A stretch of DNA of 64,000 bases, taken from contig NZ_CP023049.2 of the NCBI RefSeq assembly GCF_002285635.2, forward strand, positions 2,232,001 to 2,296,000, given 5' to 3'. Origin of the DNA: Chryseobacterium piperi (GTDB lineage Bacteria; Bacteroidota; Bacteroidia; Flavobacteriales; Weeksellaceae). The notes below the pieces were generated by a model. It did not search any database. It had not been told where the DNA came from and saw only the letters and a program-made list of their open reading frames with translations. Shown piece by piece: positions 42,062 to 50,615 of this stretch (positions are counted from its first letter, which is position 1; every line of letters begins with the position of its first letter). The translations under genes were made by a program, and so were the position numbers.

Positions 42062-42757
42062 ATGAAATTATTTTACGGAGACATAGAAAACAATAAAGTG
42101 ATCATCAATGATGATGAACAACAGCATATTTTAAAGGTTCTCAGGATGAAAAACGGGGAAGAAATCCATGTAACAGATGGAAAAGGTAACCTTGCATCCG
42201 GAAAATTGGTTTTAGAGGGGAAAAAAGCCAGTCTGGATATTGTGGAAATAAAGACCGCTCTCCCGGATTTTAATCCAAAGCTACATATTGCTATCGCTCC
42301 TACCAAAAATATTGACCGAATCGAGTTTTTCGTAGAAAAGGCTATAGAAATGGGTATTTCCGAAATCACTTTTTTGACAACAGAAAAAACAGAACGTAAA
42401 AATCTGAATACAGATAAAATCAGAAAACAAGGTATTGCTGCTTCTAAGCAAAGTCTTAGATTCCACTTCCCAGTTATACATGATCCTGTAAAATTATCCG
42501 ACTTTCTTAAAAATATCAATCCGGAAAATACTTTTGTAGCTCATTGCCATGAAAATCTGGAAAGAATCGCACTGAATGATATTCCGAAATCTGATCAATA
42601 TACTTTTCTTATCGGTCCTGAAGGAGATTTCTCTGAAAAAGAAATTCAATATCTGGCAGACCATAAGGTGAGAGCTACCTCTCTTGGAAACCAAAGATTG
42701 AGAACGGAAACAGCGGGAATATTTGTAGCTTCCTGGAATTATCTTAACCTAAAGTAA
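42062..42757 (+). CDS. rsmE: 16S rRNA (uracil1498-N3)-methyltransferase RsmE
   Basis: A 231-residue SPOUT methyltransferase. The N-terminal PUA-like part carries DDEQQHILKVLRMKNGEEIHVTDGKG; the knotted C-terminal domain has KAIEMGISEITFLTTEKTERK, TFLIGPEGDFSEKEIQYL and LGNQRLRTETAGIFVAS, the SAM-binding knot. It methylates U1498 of 16S rRNA. The start at 42062 (MKLFYGD) is preferred to 42038, which would fall inside the repeat arm. Confidence 0.95.
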   Translation: MKLFYGDIENNKVIINDDEQQHILKVLRMKNGEEIHVTDGKGNLASGKLVLEGKKASLDIVEIKTALPDFNPKLHIAIAPTKNIDRIEFFVEKAIEMGISEITFLTTEKTERKNLNTDKIRKQGIAASKQSLRFHFPVIHDPVKLSDFLKNINPENTFVAHCHENLERIALNDIPKSDQYTFLIGPEGDFSEKEIQYLADHKVRATSLGNQRLRTETAGIFVASWNYLNLK

Positions 42758-42794
42758 CCTGAGATTCTGTGTTAATACCCATAAGTACGCAATA

Positions 42795-42886
42795 TTTGTC
42801 ATTCCGAGGAATCGAGGAATCTCACAGATTCTTTATTCCACTCCGTTTTGTTCAGAAACCGAAGGTTCGACGTAGTCAATGACAAA
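42795..42886. repeat. Short dispersed repeat with inverted ends
   Basis: TTTGTCATT at 42795-42803 is matched by its inverse AATGACAAA at 42878-42886. The interior, ATTCCGAGGAATCGAGGAAT and on to CGACGTAGTCAATGAC, is repeated in part at 43036-43097. Traces (GTCATTTCGG, GAATGACAAA) also appear near 15.35 and 25.22 kb. Confidence 0.55.
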
Positions 42887-43146
42887 GATTGTGTTTAGCC
42901 TGAATTAATCACTGACAGAAAACATCTGCAGGATCATAAAAGATTCAGCCCTTGCTGAGTGAAACGCCTTTGCGACCCTAAAAAACAGATTCCTTTTAAA
43001 ATCCTTTGCGACCTTGCGCTTAACTCCCTATGTTGAGATTCCTTCATTCCGCTGCGCTTCATTCTGAAATCGAAGATTAGACGTAGTCAATGACAAACTG
43101 CATGGTTATTCGTTCGGGCCGAGATTATGCCGAAACAGATATTCCT
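42887..43146. other. Rest of the rsmE-downstream repeat zone
   Basis: Holds two CCTTTGCGACC units (near 42968 and 43005), GAGATTCCTTCATTCCGCTG at 43035-43054, and a second TAGACGTAGTCAATGACAAA at 43078-43097, matching the element at 42795-42886. No ORF or obvious terminator. With 42758-42886 the gap between genes is 389 bp. Confidence 0.45.
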
Positions 43147-43986
43147 CTATCTGCCCTTTGTCATAAAAAGAGGCCGTAAAAGATGGTATGGAAAGAAAAT
43201 AACAATCAGAAAGTAATTCGCATTTTCGAAATCCGCCAGAACAAACATGGTGGTATATGCATGAAAAATATAGAGGAAAATTAAAAAGAAAGTAAGCAGT
43301 TTCCTGTTAAAAGCTCCCAGAAAGCAAAAGAATTGAGTTAGAATTCCAAGCACTGTGATGACTACCCAAAAATTTTCATAAGCATAAATGTTCTTGAACG
43401 ATTCAGGAATCGCCATGTCTGCCATCCAGTAATTATCATAGGTATTTAGCTTTGCTGCGTTTTTATCGAGCCATGTCAGCTTATCAGTATGCTTAACCAC
43501 GTTCTTTATCGTTCCAAGGATCTTACTCATCCCTGCTAAAGTATAGGTCATCAAAATTCCCAGATAAAAATATTGAACTAGTTTATAATCTTTATCCTCA
43601 AGCTTTCGAGGTAGTAAAAAGATGGTGAGGAAAAATCCGAGAATGATTATGTGCCCATCATGGTGAACCCCAAAATTAGCTGAAATGGGTAAATTAATGA
43701 TCGCAACTAATAGAAATATAAAGACATTGAGTATATAGGAGGGTTTAAAAATCGTAATGATAAGAAGACTTGCGCAAGCTACTAGAAAGCCTGCAAAAAC
43801 AAAAGTACTTGGAAACTCAGGAAATATTAGTTTTTCCATCCAAAAAACAGGTTCATAAATAGTCGCTGGCCTCTCTTTTAATTTAATGAATGTCAAATAT
43901 TGTGCAACAAGCCAATACAAACCGAAAAGCCTTAAAATATAATAAGCAACCTTATAATTAAATACAGTAAGTTGAGGGTATTTCAT
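43147..43986 (-). CDS. Multi-pass membrane protein, HTTM/DoxX-like
   Basis: A 279-residue protein with about seven hydrophobic segments. It resembles the HTTM (vitamin K-dependent carboxylase-like) group in layout and in histidines within membrane segments (GVHHDGHIIILGF), but I see no clear catalytic match, so the family is tentative. Its start overlaps the stop of the upstream small gene by one base (TAATG), so the two are coupled and probably form a complex. Confidence 0.65.
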   Translation of the reverse strand: MKYPQLTVFNYKVAYYILRLFGLYWLVAQYLTFIKLKERPATIYEPVFWMEKLIFPEFPSTFVFAGFLVACASLLIITIFKPSYILNVFIFLLVAIINLPISANFGVHHDGHIIILGFFLTIFLLPRKLEDKDYKLVQYFYLGILMTYTLAGMSKILGTIKNVVKHTDKLTWLDKNAAKLNTYDNYWMADMAIPESFKNIYAYENFWVVITVLGILTQFFCFLGAFNRKLLTFFLIFLYIFHAYTTMFVLADFENANYFLIVIFFPYHLLRPLFMTKGR

Positions 43987-44417
43987 TACAGTTTTATGAT
44001 CAGTTTTTTATTAATGTTCATCTTCGTCTCACCAATTTCCTTAGGATTATACGTTTCCTTATAAAGTAGATATCCCTCGTATTTTGGTTCTGTATCTTTA
44101 GCAAAGGCAAGCAGTTTTACTCTACTACCTTCTCTATTATCATTTTCCTCTATTTTTTTTCCATAAGTCCCAACAATCACGGCTTTATCATTCGCTTCGT
44201 AGCTGTAGGCAGGTGTATTTGTAATTCGTACAGTATCACGATCCCTTATTCCATACAATCTATATTGTTCCTCACTACCTTCTCCTCCACTGGGCACAGC
44301 AAATAACTTCCAGCTGTAAAACGGATACATTTCCTTATAGCCCTTCTCCATAATAGCAAGGCTGATAAGCGACATCACAAACGAAAAGATAAATAAGTGT
44401 TTGGTATATTTTTTCAT
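43986..44417 (-). CDS. Small membrane-anchored partner of the HTTM-like protein
   Basis: A 143-residue protein with one N-terminal hydrophobic anchor (HLFIFSFVMSLISLAIM) and a periplasmic beta-rich domain (FYSWKLFAVPSGGEG, then RLYGIRDRDTVRITNTP). No family recognised. It overlaps the HTTM-like gene by one base and follows the TrmH-like gene by 13 bp, so all three may be one operon. Confidence 0.65.
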   Translation of the reverse strand: MKKYTKHLFIFSFVMSLISLAIMEKGYKEMYPFYSWKLFAVPSGGEGSEEQYRLYGIRDRDTVRITNTPAYSYEANDKAVIVGTYGKKIEENDNREGSRVKLLAFAKDTEPKYEGYLLYKETYNPKEIGETKMNINKKLIIKL

Positions 44418-44430
44418 CAGACGAAGAATT

Positions 44431-45093
44431 TTACGTTTTTAAATACTGCTCCAGGATTTGATTACCACTTCTTATTGAATTAACAGCCCATCGGATTTTC
44501 ATCTGCAAAAGTTTTTCTTCATTAAGTTTATATTCAATACCCGATTTAAGAAGCTTTTGCTTTAATTCATACATACATATTCCGGCGGCCACTGATACAT
44601 TAAAACTTTTAGTAAAACCATACATAGGAATAGCCAATGTTTCATCTGCAAAGTCAAGTACTTCCTCCGAAACACCTTCCAGCTCTGTACCAAAAACCAA
44701 AGCAATGGGTTCTGTAATTTCATAATCAGGAAGCATAGCCGCATTCTTTTCCGGGGAAACTGCCAGAATCTTATACCCTTCATTTTTAATTTCCTGAAGT
44801 GATGAAATAGTTTTGGGCATTTTTTTCACTTCCACCCATGTTTCAGCTCCTTTTGTTACGGTAAGATTAGGGTTAAAAACATTTTCCTCTTCCATTGCTA
44901 CTACTTTATGAAACCCGCAAGCCTCAACAGACCTTACGATTGCAGCTGCATTTCTAAACTGATAAATATCCTCCATTACAGGAAGTACAAAATCAGAGCT
45001 ATCTTGAGAAAAGTGCTCTATTTTTCTTAATCTTTCGTCTGTTAAGAACTGCTTTAAATATTCAAAAGTTTGTGCTACATCTTTCATCTGCAT
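44431..45093 (-). CDS. TrmH-like tRNA/rRNA 2'-O-methyltransferase (SpoU family)
   Basis: A 220-residue SPOUT enzyme with the SpoU motifs: VMEDIYQFRNAAAIVRSVEACGF (motif 1), ALVFGTELEGVSEEVLDFAD (motif 2) and IPMYGFTKSFNVSVAAGICMYEL (motif 3). The long C-terminal tail favours TrmH-type, which methylates G18 of tRNA; the exact target is inferred. The start could be at 45093 or at the second ATG, 45087. Confidence 0.9.
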   Translation of the reverse strand: MQMKDVAQTFEYLKQFLTDERLRKIEHFSQDSSDFVLPVMEDIYQFRNAAAIVRSVEACGFHKVVAMEEENVFNPNLTVTKGAETWVEVKKMPKTISSLQEIKNEGYKILAVSPEKNAAMLPDYEITEPIALVFGTELEGVSEEVLDFADETLAIPMYGFTKSFNVSVAAGICMYELKQKLLKSGIEYKLNEEKLLQMKIRWAVNSIRSGNQILEQYLKT

Positions 45094-45257
45094 TAGTGTT
45101 TCCTTTTTTTATAGCTCGATGTAACGCTAACAATTATAACCAGATTTTTATAAAATTTTTCCATAAGCGTTTCATTCATTTTCAAATCTTTGCAAATTAA
45201 CGTAATTTTGAGATTATAAACCTGAAGCAGATTCAACTTCTTAACAAAAAGTAATAC

Positions 45258-46274
45258 ATGAAACGAAAAGTTCTGTTGATATATACCGGTGGTACGATTG
45301 GTATGGAAAAAGACTATGAAACCGGAAGCCTTCGCGCATTTGATTTTGGAAATATTTTTGAGAAAATGCCTGAAATGAAATTAATGGAATGTGAAGTTTT
45401 TGTACATCCTTTTGCTAAACCGCTTGACTCTTCAGACATGGGACCAGAGGAATGGAAAATTATTGCTCATTATATCCATAAGAATTATGATCAATATGAC
45501 GGGTTCCTGGTTCTTCATGGTACTGACACCATGTCTTATACCGCTTCTGCACTAAGCTTTATGCTAAAAGGGCTAAAGAAACCAGTGATCTTTACCGGAT
45601 CTCAACTGCCGATAGGAGACTTAAGAACTGATGCTAAAGAAAACCTTTTAACAAGTTTATATTACGCAAGCTTGTATGAAAATGATGAAGCTGTTATTCA
45701 AGAGGTTGCTATCTATTTTGAATATAAATTGCTAAGAGGAAACAGAACATTGAAGTATTCTGCCGAATATTTTGATGCTTATGCAAGCCCCAACTACCCT
45801 ATTCTCGGTCAATCAGGAGTTCATCTCAATATTATAAAGGATAACCTGCATCGATGCGAACCCAATGTAGACTTTCATGTTGACGACCATATTTCTGAAG
45901 ATATTTTATTCTGGAGAATTTTTCCGGGAATGCATCTGAGCCATTTCAAAGAAATTCCTAAAATGAAAGTCCTTATTCTTCAGGTTTTTGGATCTGGTAC
46001 TATTTTCAGCAGTGAAAAAACGCAACAAACTCTCCAGGAAATCCGAAATAACGGAACTGAAATCGTAGTGGTAAGCCAGTGTATTTCGGGTGGTATCTCG
46101 TTTGGAAAATACGAAAACAGTAATATTTTCTCAAGGATAGGCGCCATAAGCGGTAAGGATATGACAGCGGAAACTGCGATTACTAAAGCAATGCATTTGG
46201 TAGGCAATCCAAATTACTCTGGAAATTTTGCTGACAACTTTTCTAAGAGTTTATGTGGGGAAATTACAGACTAA
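45258..46274 (+). CDS. ansA: Type I L-asparaginase
   Basis: A 338-residue cytosolic asparaginase with both active-site motifs: LLIYTGGTIGM (Thr nucleophile near residue 13) and FLVLHGTDTMSYTA (Thr-Asp near 93). The lack of a signal peptide and the length of about 340 fit type I. It hydrolyses asparagine to aspartate and ammonia. It ends 55 bp before the tRNA-Ser gene. Confidence 0.95.
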   Translation: MKRKVLLIYTGGTIGMEKDYETGSLRAFDFGNIFEKMPEMKLMECEVFVHPFAKPLDSSDMGPEEWKIIAHYIHKNYDQYDGFLVLHGTDTMSYTASALSFMLKGLKKPVIFTGSQLPIGDLRTDAKENLLTSLYYASLYENDEAVIQEVAIYFEYKLLRGNRTLKYSAEYFDAYASPNYPILGQSGVHLNIIKDNLHRCEPNVDFHVDDHISEDILFWRIFPGMHLSHFKEIPKMKVLILQVFGSGTIFSSEKTQQTLQEIRNNGTEIVVVSQCISGGISFGKYENSNIFSRIGAISGKDMTAETAITKAMHLVGNPNYSGNFADNFSKSLCGEITD

Positions 46275-46287
46275 TTCATTTAATTAT

Positions 46288-46318
46288 TTGTTAATTCAAG
46301 AAAATACATTACTTTTGC
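46288..46318 (+). promoter_or_regulatory. Promoter of tRNA-Ser
   Basis: TTTG at 46288-46291, a 19-bp spacer and TACTTTTG at 46311-46318 match the Bacteroidota -33/-7 consensus exactly, 12 bp before the mature tRNA. Confidence 0.8.
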
Positions 46319-46329
46319 AATCTCGAAAT

Positions 46330-46416
46330 AGAGAGGTGTCCGAGTGGTTGAAGGAGCTACCCTGGAAAGGTAGTATACGGGTAACTGTATCGAGGGTTCG
46401 AATCCCTTCCTCTCTG
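46330..46416 (+). tRNA. tRNA-Ser(GGA)
   Basis: An 87-nt class II tRNA with acceptor stem AGAGAGG/CCTCTCT (46330-46336 with 46409-46415), D-arm around GTCCGAGTGGTTGAAGGAG, anticodon GGA within CTACCCTGGAAAGGTAG, a long variable arm (TATACGGGTAACTGTA) and T-arm GAGGGTTCGAATCCCTT. The 3' CCA is not encoded. It has a perfect promoter and a terminator and is the insertion target of the integrative remnant that follows. Confidence 0.95.
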
Positions 46417-46420
46417 CAAA
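46357..46420 (+). repeat. Attachment-site copy 1 (3' part of tRNA-Ser)
   Basis: The last 64 bp of the tRNA gene plus CAAA recur at 48297-48360 with five mismatches; the final 28 bp are identical. This is the left boundary of the element. Confidence 0.8.
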
Positions 46421-46454
46421 ATAACGCACTGTAAATCAGTGCGTTATTTATTTT
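46420..46454 (+). terminator. Terminator of tRNA-Ser
   Basis: AATAACGCACTG-taaat-CAGTGCGTTATT followed by TATTTTT. Confidence 0.85.
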
Positions 46455-46561
46455 TACACAGTAATATTATTGTCCTATATTTTTTTTCATAGCTTTATAT
46501 AAGTACAAAATAGGTACTAAATACTCATTTTTTACATTATTTTTACACAACAAATATTACT

Positions 46562-46961
46562 ATGAAAATCAGGTTTTACATTGACAAACCATTGACAACA
46601 AAGAAGGCCATCCATTAGAATTACATGTATATTTACATATCTTCCAAAGATTGAAAGTATCCATTTACAGAATATTCTTCACATACAAAGGATTGGGATT
46701 TCAACAAAGAGGAACCAAAGAAATGCCATCCATTATATAATGCCATCTACGATTACCTTCTAAAAAATCCAAGAAAAATTATTAAATTATTAAATTCTCG
46801 AGAATCTAAAAACGCATTAGCAAATTGAAAACTACGTAATAGGCAACTCCGAAAGTTTATATGAGTTTGGGGAACTTAGAATAAAAGAACTGCAAGAACA
46901 TAAGATTAATAGTTCGAAGACCGATGTTAAAAAGTGGAAGCAGCACAGAAAAGTATATTAA
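46562..46961 (+). pseudogene. Decayed tyrosine recombinase (integrase), N-terminal and core-binding part
   Basis: Three frames, with at least two shifts and a stop, spell a Bacteroidota-type integrase: frame 1 MKIRFYIDKPLTTKKAIH (46562-46618, then TAG), a second frame HPLELHVYLHIFQRLKVSIY, a third frame from 46688 KDWDFNKEEPKKCHPLYNAI leading to YDYLLKNPRKII, then ENYVIGNSESLYEF and GELRIKELQEHKINSSKTD up to 46961. The first parts match the arm-DNA-binding domain and the last the core-binding domain. No catalytic domain (R-H-R-Y) is found. It sits just inside the left attachment site, where integrases of such elements usually lie. Confidence 0.8.
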
Positions 46962-47179
46962 TAATCTGAATGTTTTTAAGGGCCTATAAAAAGAATCTTT
47001 CCTTTTCAGAAATTTCACTCATTTATATTGTGATGAAGCATTTTTGATTTCTAATATTATGAATACAGAAAAGTGGCTCAATAAGGAATTAAGAGACAAA
47101 AATCCCCAATAAAAAGCCCATCCGAAGAAGGGCGTAAAAAAATTTGCAATTTATTTCAAAGGTGATAAAAAACTCAAAT
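46962..47179. other. Remaining non-coding part after the integrase remnant
   Basis: A short open stretch reads NIMNTEKWLNKELRDKNPQ then a stop, perhaps more of the decayed recombinase. CCCATCCGAAGAAGGGC (near 47117) is a possible small hairpin. Nothing else is recognised. Confidence 0.35.
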
Positions 47180-47848
47180 TTATCGAGAAGTGTTATTATA
47201 TATATGAATGATCTCCTCGATGTTATTATAAGTAAAATCTTTATTACTTTTTAATGCGGCCAAAACAACTGGACTATCTGCAAGATAGGTTTTCAATTGA
47301 TTTATGAATTTGCTTTTTTTACTTTCTAAGCGCACATACATTTTTTCTTTATCTCTTTTTACGAAATAAAAAGTTCTAACTTTTTTGAGATATCCTGATA
47401 AACTACTCCCCTCACTACCCGAAAGATCTGCTACAGAAGATGAAATTTTATGAACCTTATCTCTTGAAGACAATGCCAGCGTAACCTTGTAGAGCTTTAC
47501 ATTCCCAGTATCTAAAATTTTAGCAAAAGCCCTGTTTATAACTCTTTTTCGCATAAAAACCACAAAATTAATATTTTCAATAGTTTGAAACCGATTATCT
47601 CCCATTTTAAAACTACTACATTTTGCAACATTTATACTCACTGGTTTTTCACCAAGTTCCTTTTTAAACAAAAAGTTCTCACAGTCAGACTCATTAAATG
47701 ATATTAGTCCTTCAACTTTATGCTGTGCCGAATCAATAAAATAACCATGGAGGTATTTATTTTTATCCCCAAATACATGCCCCTTATAAGTATGAGGTAA
47801 AAAAGAATAAAATAATATAAGACAAAAAAATAAGCTTAATATTTTCAT
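47180..47848 (-). CDS. Hypothetical secreted protein (cargo of the degraded element)
   Basis: A 222-residue protein with a hydrophobic N-terminus typical of a signal peptide (MKILSLFFCLILFYSFLP) and a basic beta-rich mature part with two cysteines (ESDCENF, AKCSSFK). No family recognised. It is the only intact gene between the two tRNA-Ser attachment copies and has no stop, so it may still be expressed. Confidence 0.65.
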   Translation of the reverse strand: MKILSLFFCLILFYSFLPHTYKGHVFGDKNKYLHGYFIDSAQHKVEGLISFNESDCENFLFKKELGEKPVSINVAKCSSFKMGDNRFQTIENINFVVFMRKRVINRAFAKILDTGNVKLYKVTLALSSRDKVHKISSSVADLSGSEGSSLSGYLKKVRTFYFVKRDKEKMYVRLESKKSKFINQLKTYLADSPVVLAALKSNKDFTYNNIEEIIHIYNNTSR

Positions 47849-48296
47849 TTTTTATTGAAATTTTATGTTATTTGATTCTTAGAGCCTATTAAAACAAATC
47901 ACTCTTGAAAAACCATTATTGATATGTTTTCAAGATTGACATTTGCATGATCAGCAAAGTCTAATTTGATTTCAATTTTATTATCTTTCATTGCAATCGT
48001 AAAATTAATATTATTTCATTACCAAGAAAATTTTTAATCCATAAATAATAAAAAAGTCAAAAATTTCCTAATACCACTATGTTTGGGCCGAATTTCTACG
48101 CTAACAACATATCTTGACGTATAATATATATATTTGCACTTCAAATCTACTTTTAAAATGATTACAATGTAAAAAAGGTGAAAAATAAAATTTACAAATA
48201 TTTACAAAAAATATGGTTTTTACATCTTTTTTACAAACAACCAAACAAAAATTAGCCACACAACTCTAATTTACAATTCTTTATAAACAATACTCT
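47849..48296. other. AT-rich non-coding region of the element, with a gene fragment
   Basis: On the minus strand, codons 48015 to 47899 read INFTIAMKDNKIEIKLDF and on to NISIMVFQE then a stop; this looks like the C-terminal tail of a lost gene. TATATTTG at 48129-48136 resembles a -7 box without a downstream gene. The rest is about 75 percent AT. Confidence 0.35.
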
Positions 48297-48360
48297 CTAC
48301 CCTGGAAAAGTAGTATACAGGTAACTTTAATGAGGGTTCGAATCCCTTCCTCTCTGCAAA
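48297..48360 (+). repeat. Attachment-site copy 2 (partial, mutated tRNA-Ser)
   Basis: This 64-bp direct repeat of 46357-46420 contains the anticodon-stem, variable and T-arm sequence and the 3' acceptor half, but no 5' half or promoter, so it is not a functional tRNA. Five differences from the intact gene (for example GGAAAAG for GGAAAGG) show age. It is the right boundary of the element. Confidence 0.8.
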
Positions 48361-48446
48361 AACAATTGATTATCAATTAAAACATTCACACCCAATAAAT
48401 TGGGTTTTTTTTTTATAAATTAATCATAAAAAATAATGTAACATAA

Positions 48447-48482
48447 AAAAACGACTTCTATAGTAGAAGCCGTTTTTTTAAT
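48447..48482 (-). terminator. Terminator of the lysine-rich protein gene
   Basis: AACG-a-CTTCTA-ta-GTAGAAG-c-CGTT; on the minus strand a T run (rc of CATAAAAAAA) follows. Confidence 0.65.
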
Positions 48483-48496
48483 ATTTTTCTTGAGAA

Positions 48497-48829
48497 TTAT
48501 TTTTTCAGATCTGCTTTTACATCTTTATAACCATCTGAAACTGCATCTGCACCTTTTACAGCGGTCTTTTTAACACTTTTCGCACCTTTGGTTGCCGTTT
48601 TACCAACCCATTTCGTGCCTTTTTTAACACCTTTTTTTGTAGCTTTTGCTCCCTTTTTAGTTTTATCTCCAACCCATTCTGCACCATCTTTCACTCCCTC
48701 TCCTGTTGCTTTTGCTCCTTTTTCAATCGCAGTACCAACATTTTTTGCTTCTTTTTTTACAGTTTCCTGAGCATTAATAGCTGTTGCAAATAAACCAAAA
48801 GCTAATAAGGCAAATAACTTCTTTTTCAT
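48497..48829 (-). CDS. Small secreted lysine/alanine-rich repeat protein
   Basis: A 110-residue protein with a signal peptide (MKKKLFALLAFGLFATAINA). The mature part is strongly basic and built from two tandem 22-residue units, residues 45-66 and 67-88, sharing G-V-K-x-G-x-x-W-V-G and K-G-A-K at the same positions, with weaker half-units on either side. The composition resembles histone H1-like or LEA-like proteins, but no family is clear. It may bind polyanions such as DNA or LPS; this is speculation. It lies between attachment copies 2 and 3. Confidence 0.7.
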   Translation of the reverse strand: MKKKLFALLAFGLFATAINAQETVKKEAKNVGTAIEKGAKATGEGVKDGAEWVGDKTKKGAKATKKGVKKGTKWVGKTATKGAKSVKKTAVKGADAVSDGYKDVKADLKK

Positions 48830-48998
48830 ATTTTTATTTTTAAAATTAATTTAATAAATATAACATAAAACAAGCCAAATGTGTACGACCAAAAAAGATT
48901 AATGAAAATAATTTAATCAAATTGAAGAGATAACACATGACAAACAAGGCTTTGCTTGGGTTCAGGAGAATGCAGTCTGCTCAAAACTCTTGCAATTT

Positions 48999-50615
48999 TT
49001 ATTGATCGGAAAGCTTGATACTATATTTTGGTTTACTTTTAATTGTCATGTCTAATACAATGTCATAAAACCCATCTTCTTTAATATTGATGTTGTAGCC
49101 ATCATAGCATAAACTTTCATCATCATTGTTTAAAGCCAAACTGTTACCCCAATCACTATTTAATCTAAATCTTAATTCTCCAGTTTTTAATTTATAATTT
49201 TTGAGATAATAAAAATCGGGATTATCTTTTCTTGTTTGTAAGATAATGTCTTTTCCGTCCCAACCACTTGGTGTTGCATTGCCTATAATTCCCCAAGGAA
49301 AAGTATTAGATATTTTTTCAGCATTCTTCACACCCATAGGATTACTTACTGTAATGGATTTTACTTTTCCTGTTTGATCAGTATTAAAATTAAAAGTATT
49401 GTTTTCGTAAATTTTATAGAACGTTTTTGTAACAGGGTTCAGTGGTATTCTCGGAATAATATCTCCATTGATTATAACCATTCCATCAATAATATTTACA
49501 TAAAAAGTCGCCTCAGGTGAAGAATATATTCCTTCAATACCATATAAATCTTCTTTATTTACTTTACCAATTGTAGTTTTCTTATAAGGTTTGTTATATA
49601 CAATACTTGTAATATCTTCACTGATTTTGTCACCGGGAATCATCTCGGAATTTATTAATACAATTATTGCAATATCCTGTTCTACATCTCTTATAAACCT
49701 ACATCTATAACCAGGACCACCTCCACTATGACCAACTAAAACTTTATCCAAATTTGGTGTCTTATAAATTTCCTGCCCAAAACCATAGCGCTCGTTTAAA
49801 TAAGGAGTGTACATATTTTTAACCACATTTGCTTCTAAAATCTGTCCCTTATAAAATGCTTCACTAAATTTATACAAATCCTCAACGGTAGAATACATTG
49901 CTCCTGCTGCAAAAGGATGGTCTGTTTTAAAACGTAGCGCTTCATTAGAATTTTCTCCTGACATAAATTCATAACCAAACGCTTTATTCTCATTTTCCAA
50001 TTGGTTGAAATGAAAGCCACTATGAGTCATTTTTAAAGGTTTCAAAATAAACTCTTCAATAGCTTGGTCATATTCTATGCCTGTTACTTTTTTGATGATA
50101 TAGCCCAATAAATAATAGTTTGAATTGGAATAATTCCAACCTTTACCTGGAGAAAAATCCAAAGGTTTTCTAGTAAGGCATTTTAATAAAGTTTCTTCGT
50201 TTACAGTATATTCAGACCCCTCTGCTTCCTGTGGAATTCCGGAAGTATGTGATAACATATTTTTTATGGTAATACTATCTCCTTTTGGAAATTTGGGATA
50301 ATACTTTGAAAGTTTATCATCTAGGGAGAGCTTACCTTGTTGTTCCAATTTTAGAATAACTGCGGCCGTGAAAATTTTTGTGGTAGAATAAATACGATAT
50401 AAACTATTGTTTGTATTATTTTCTTTTTTGGGAGCATTTCTATATCCATAACTTTTTTCAAAAATTATCTTTCCTTTTTCAGCAACTAGTACGGAACCAT
50501 TGAACTGATAGGCTTTTTCGTAGGTAGTTAATAATTCATCTATTTGTCTGCTCTTTTGGGAATAAACAGAATTACCTGCGAAAATTAAAAGCAAAGCGAC
50601 TAAAAGGTGTTTCAT
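48999..50615 (-). CDS. Serine hydrolase, class C beta-lactamase/penicillin-binding-protein-like
   Basis: A 538-residue secreted protein (signal peptide MKHLLVALLLIFAGNSVYSQ). The catalytic SxxK is STTK at 77-80 and the YxN triad member is NYSNSNYY; HSGGGPGYRC fits the third motif (HxG). The domain spans about residues 25-345; the C-terminal 190 residues are beta-rich and of unknown role. Members act as D-amino-acid peptidases, esterases or peptidoglycan hydrolases. True beta-lactamase activity is not implied. Confidence 0.88.
   Translation of the reverse strand: MKHLLVALLLIFAGNSVYSQKSRQIDELLTTYEKAYQFNGSVLVAEKGKIIFEKSYGYRNAPKKENNTNNSLYRIYSTTKIFTAAVILKLEQQGKLSLDDKLSKYYPKFPKGDSITIKNMLSHTSGIPQEAEGSEYTVNEETLLKCLTRKPLDFSPGKGWNYSNSNYYLLGYIIKKVTGIEYDQAIEEFILKPLKMTHSGFHFNQLENENKAFGYEFMSGENSNEALRFKTDHPFAAGAMYSTVEDLYKFSEAFYKGQILEANVVKNMYTPYLNERYGFGQEIYKTPNLDKVLVGHSGGGPGYRCRFIRDVEQDIAIIVLINSEMIPGDKISEDITSIVYNKPYKKTTIGKVNKEDLYGIEGIYSSPEATFYVNIIDGMVIINGDIIPRIPLNPVTKTFYKIYENNTFNFNTDQTGKVKSITVSNPMGVKNAEKISNTFPWGIIGNATPSGWDGKDIILQTRKDNPDFYYLKNYKLKTGELRFRLNSDWGNSLALNNDDESLCYDGYNINIKEDGFYDIVLDMTIKSKPKYSIKLSDQ

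Noticed and set aside
48297..48360. Second tRNA-Ser gene
   Set aside because: The 5' acceptor half, D-arm and promoter are missing and five positions differ, so it is an attachment-site remnant.
48999..50615. Beta-lactam resistance gene
   Set aside because: The SxxK/YxN/HxG set is shared by many peptidases and esterases; the long C-terminal domain is not typical of class C beta-lactamases.
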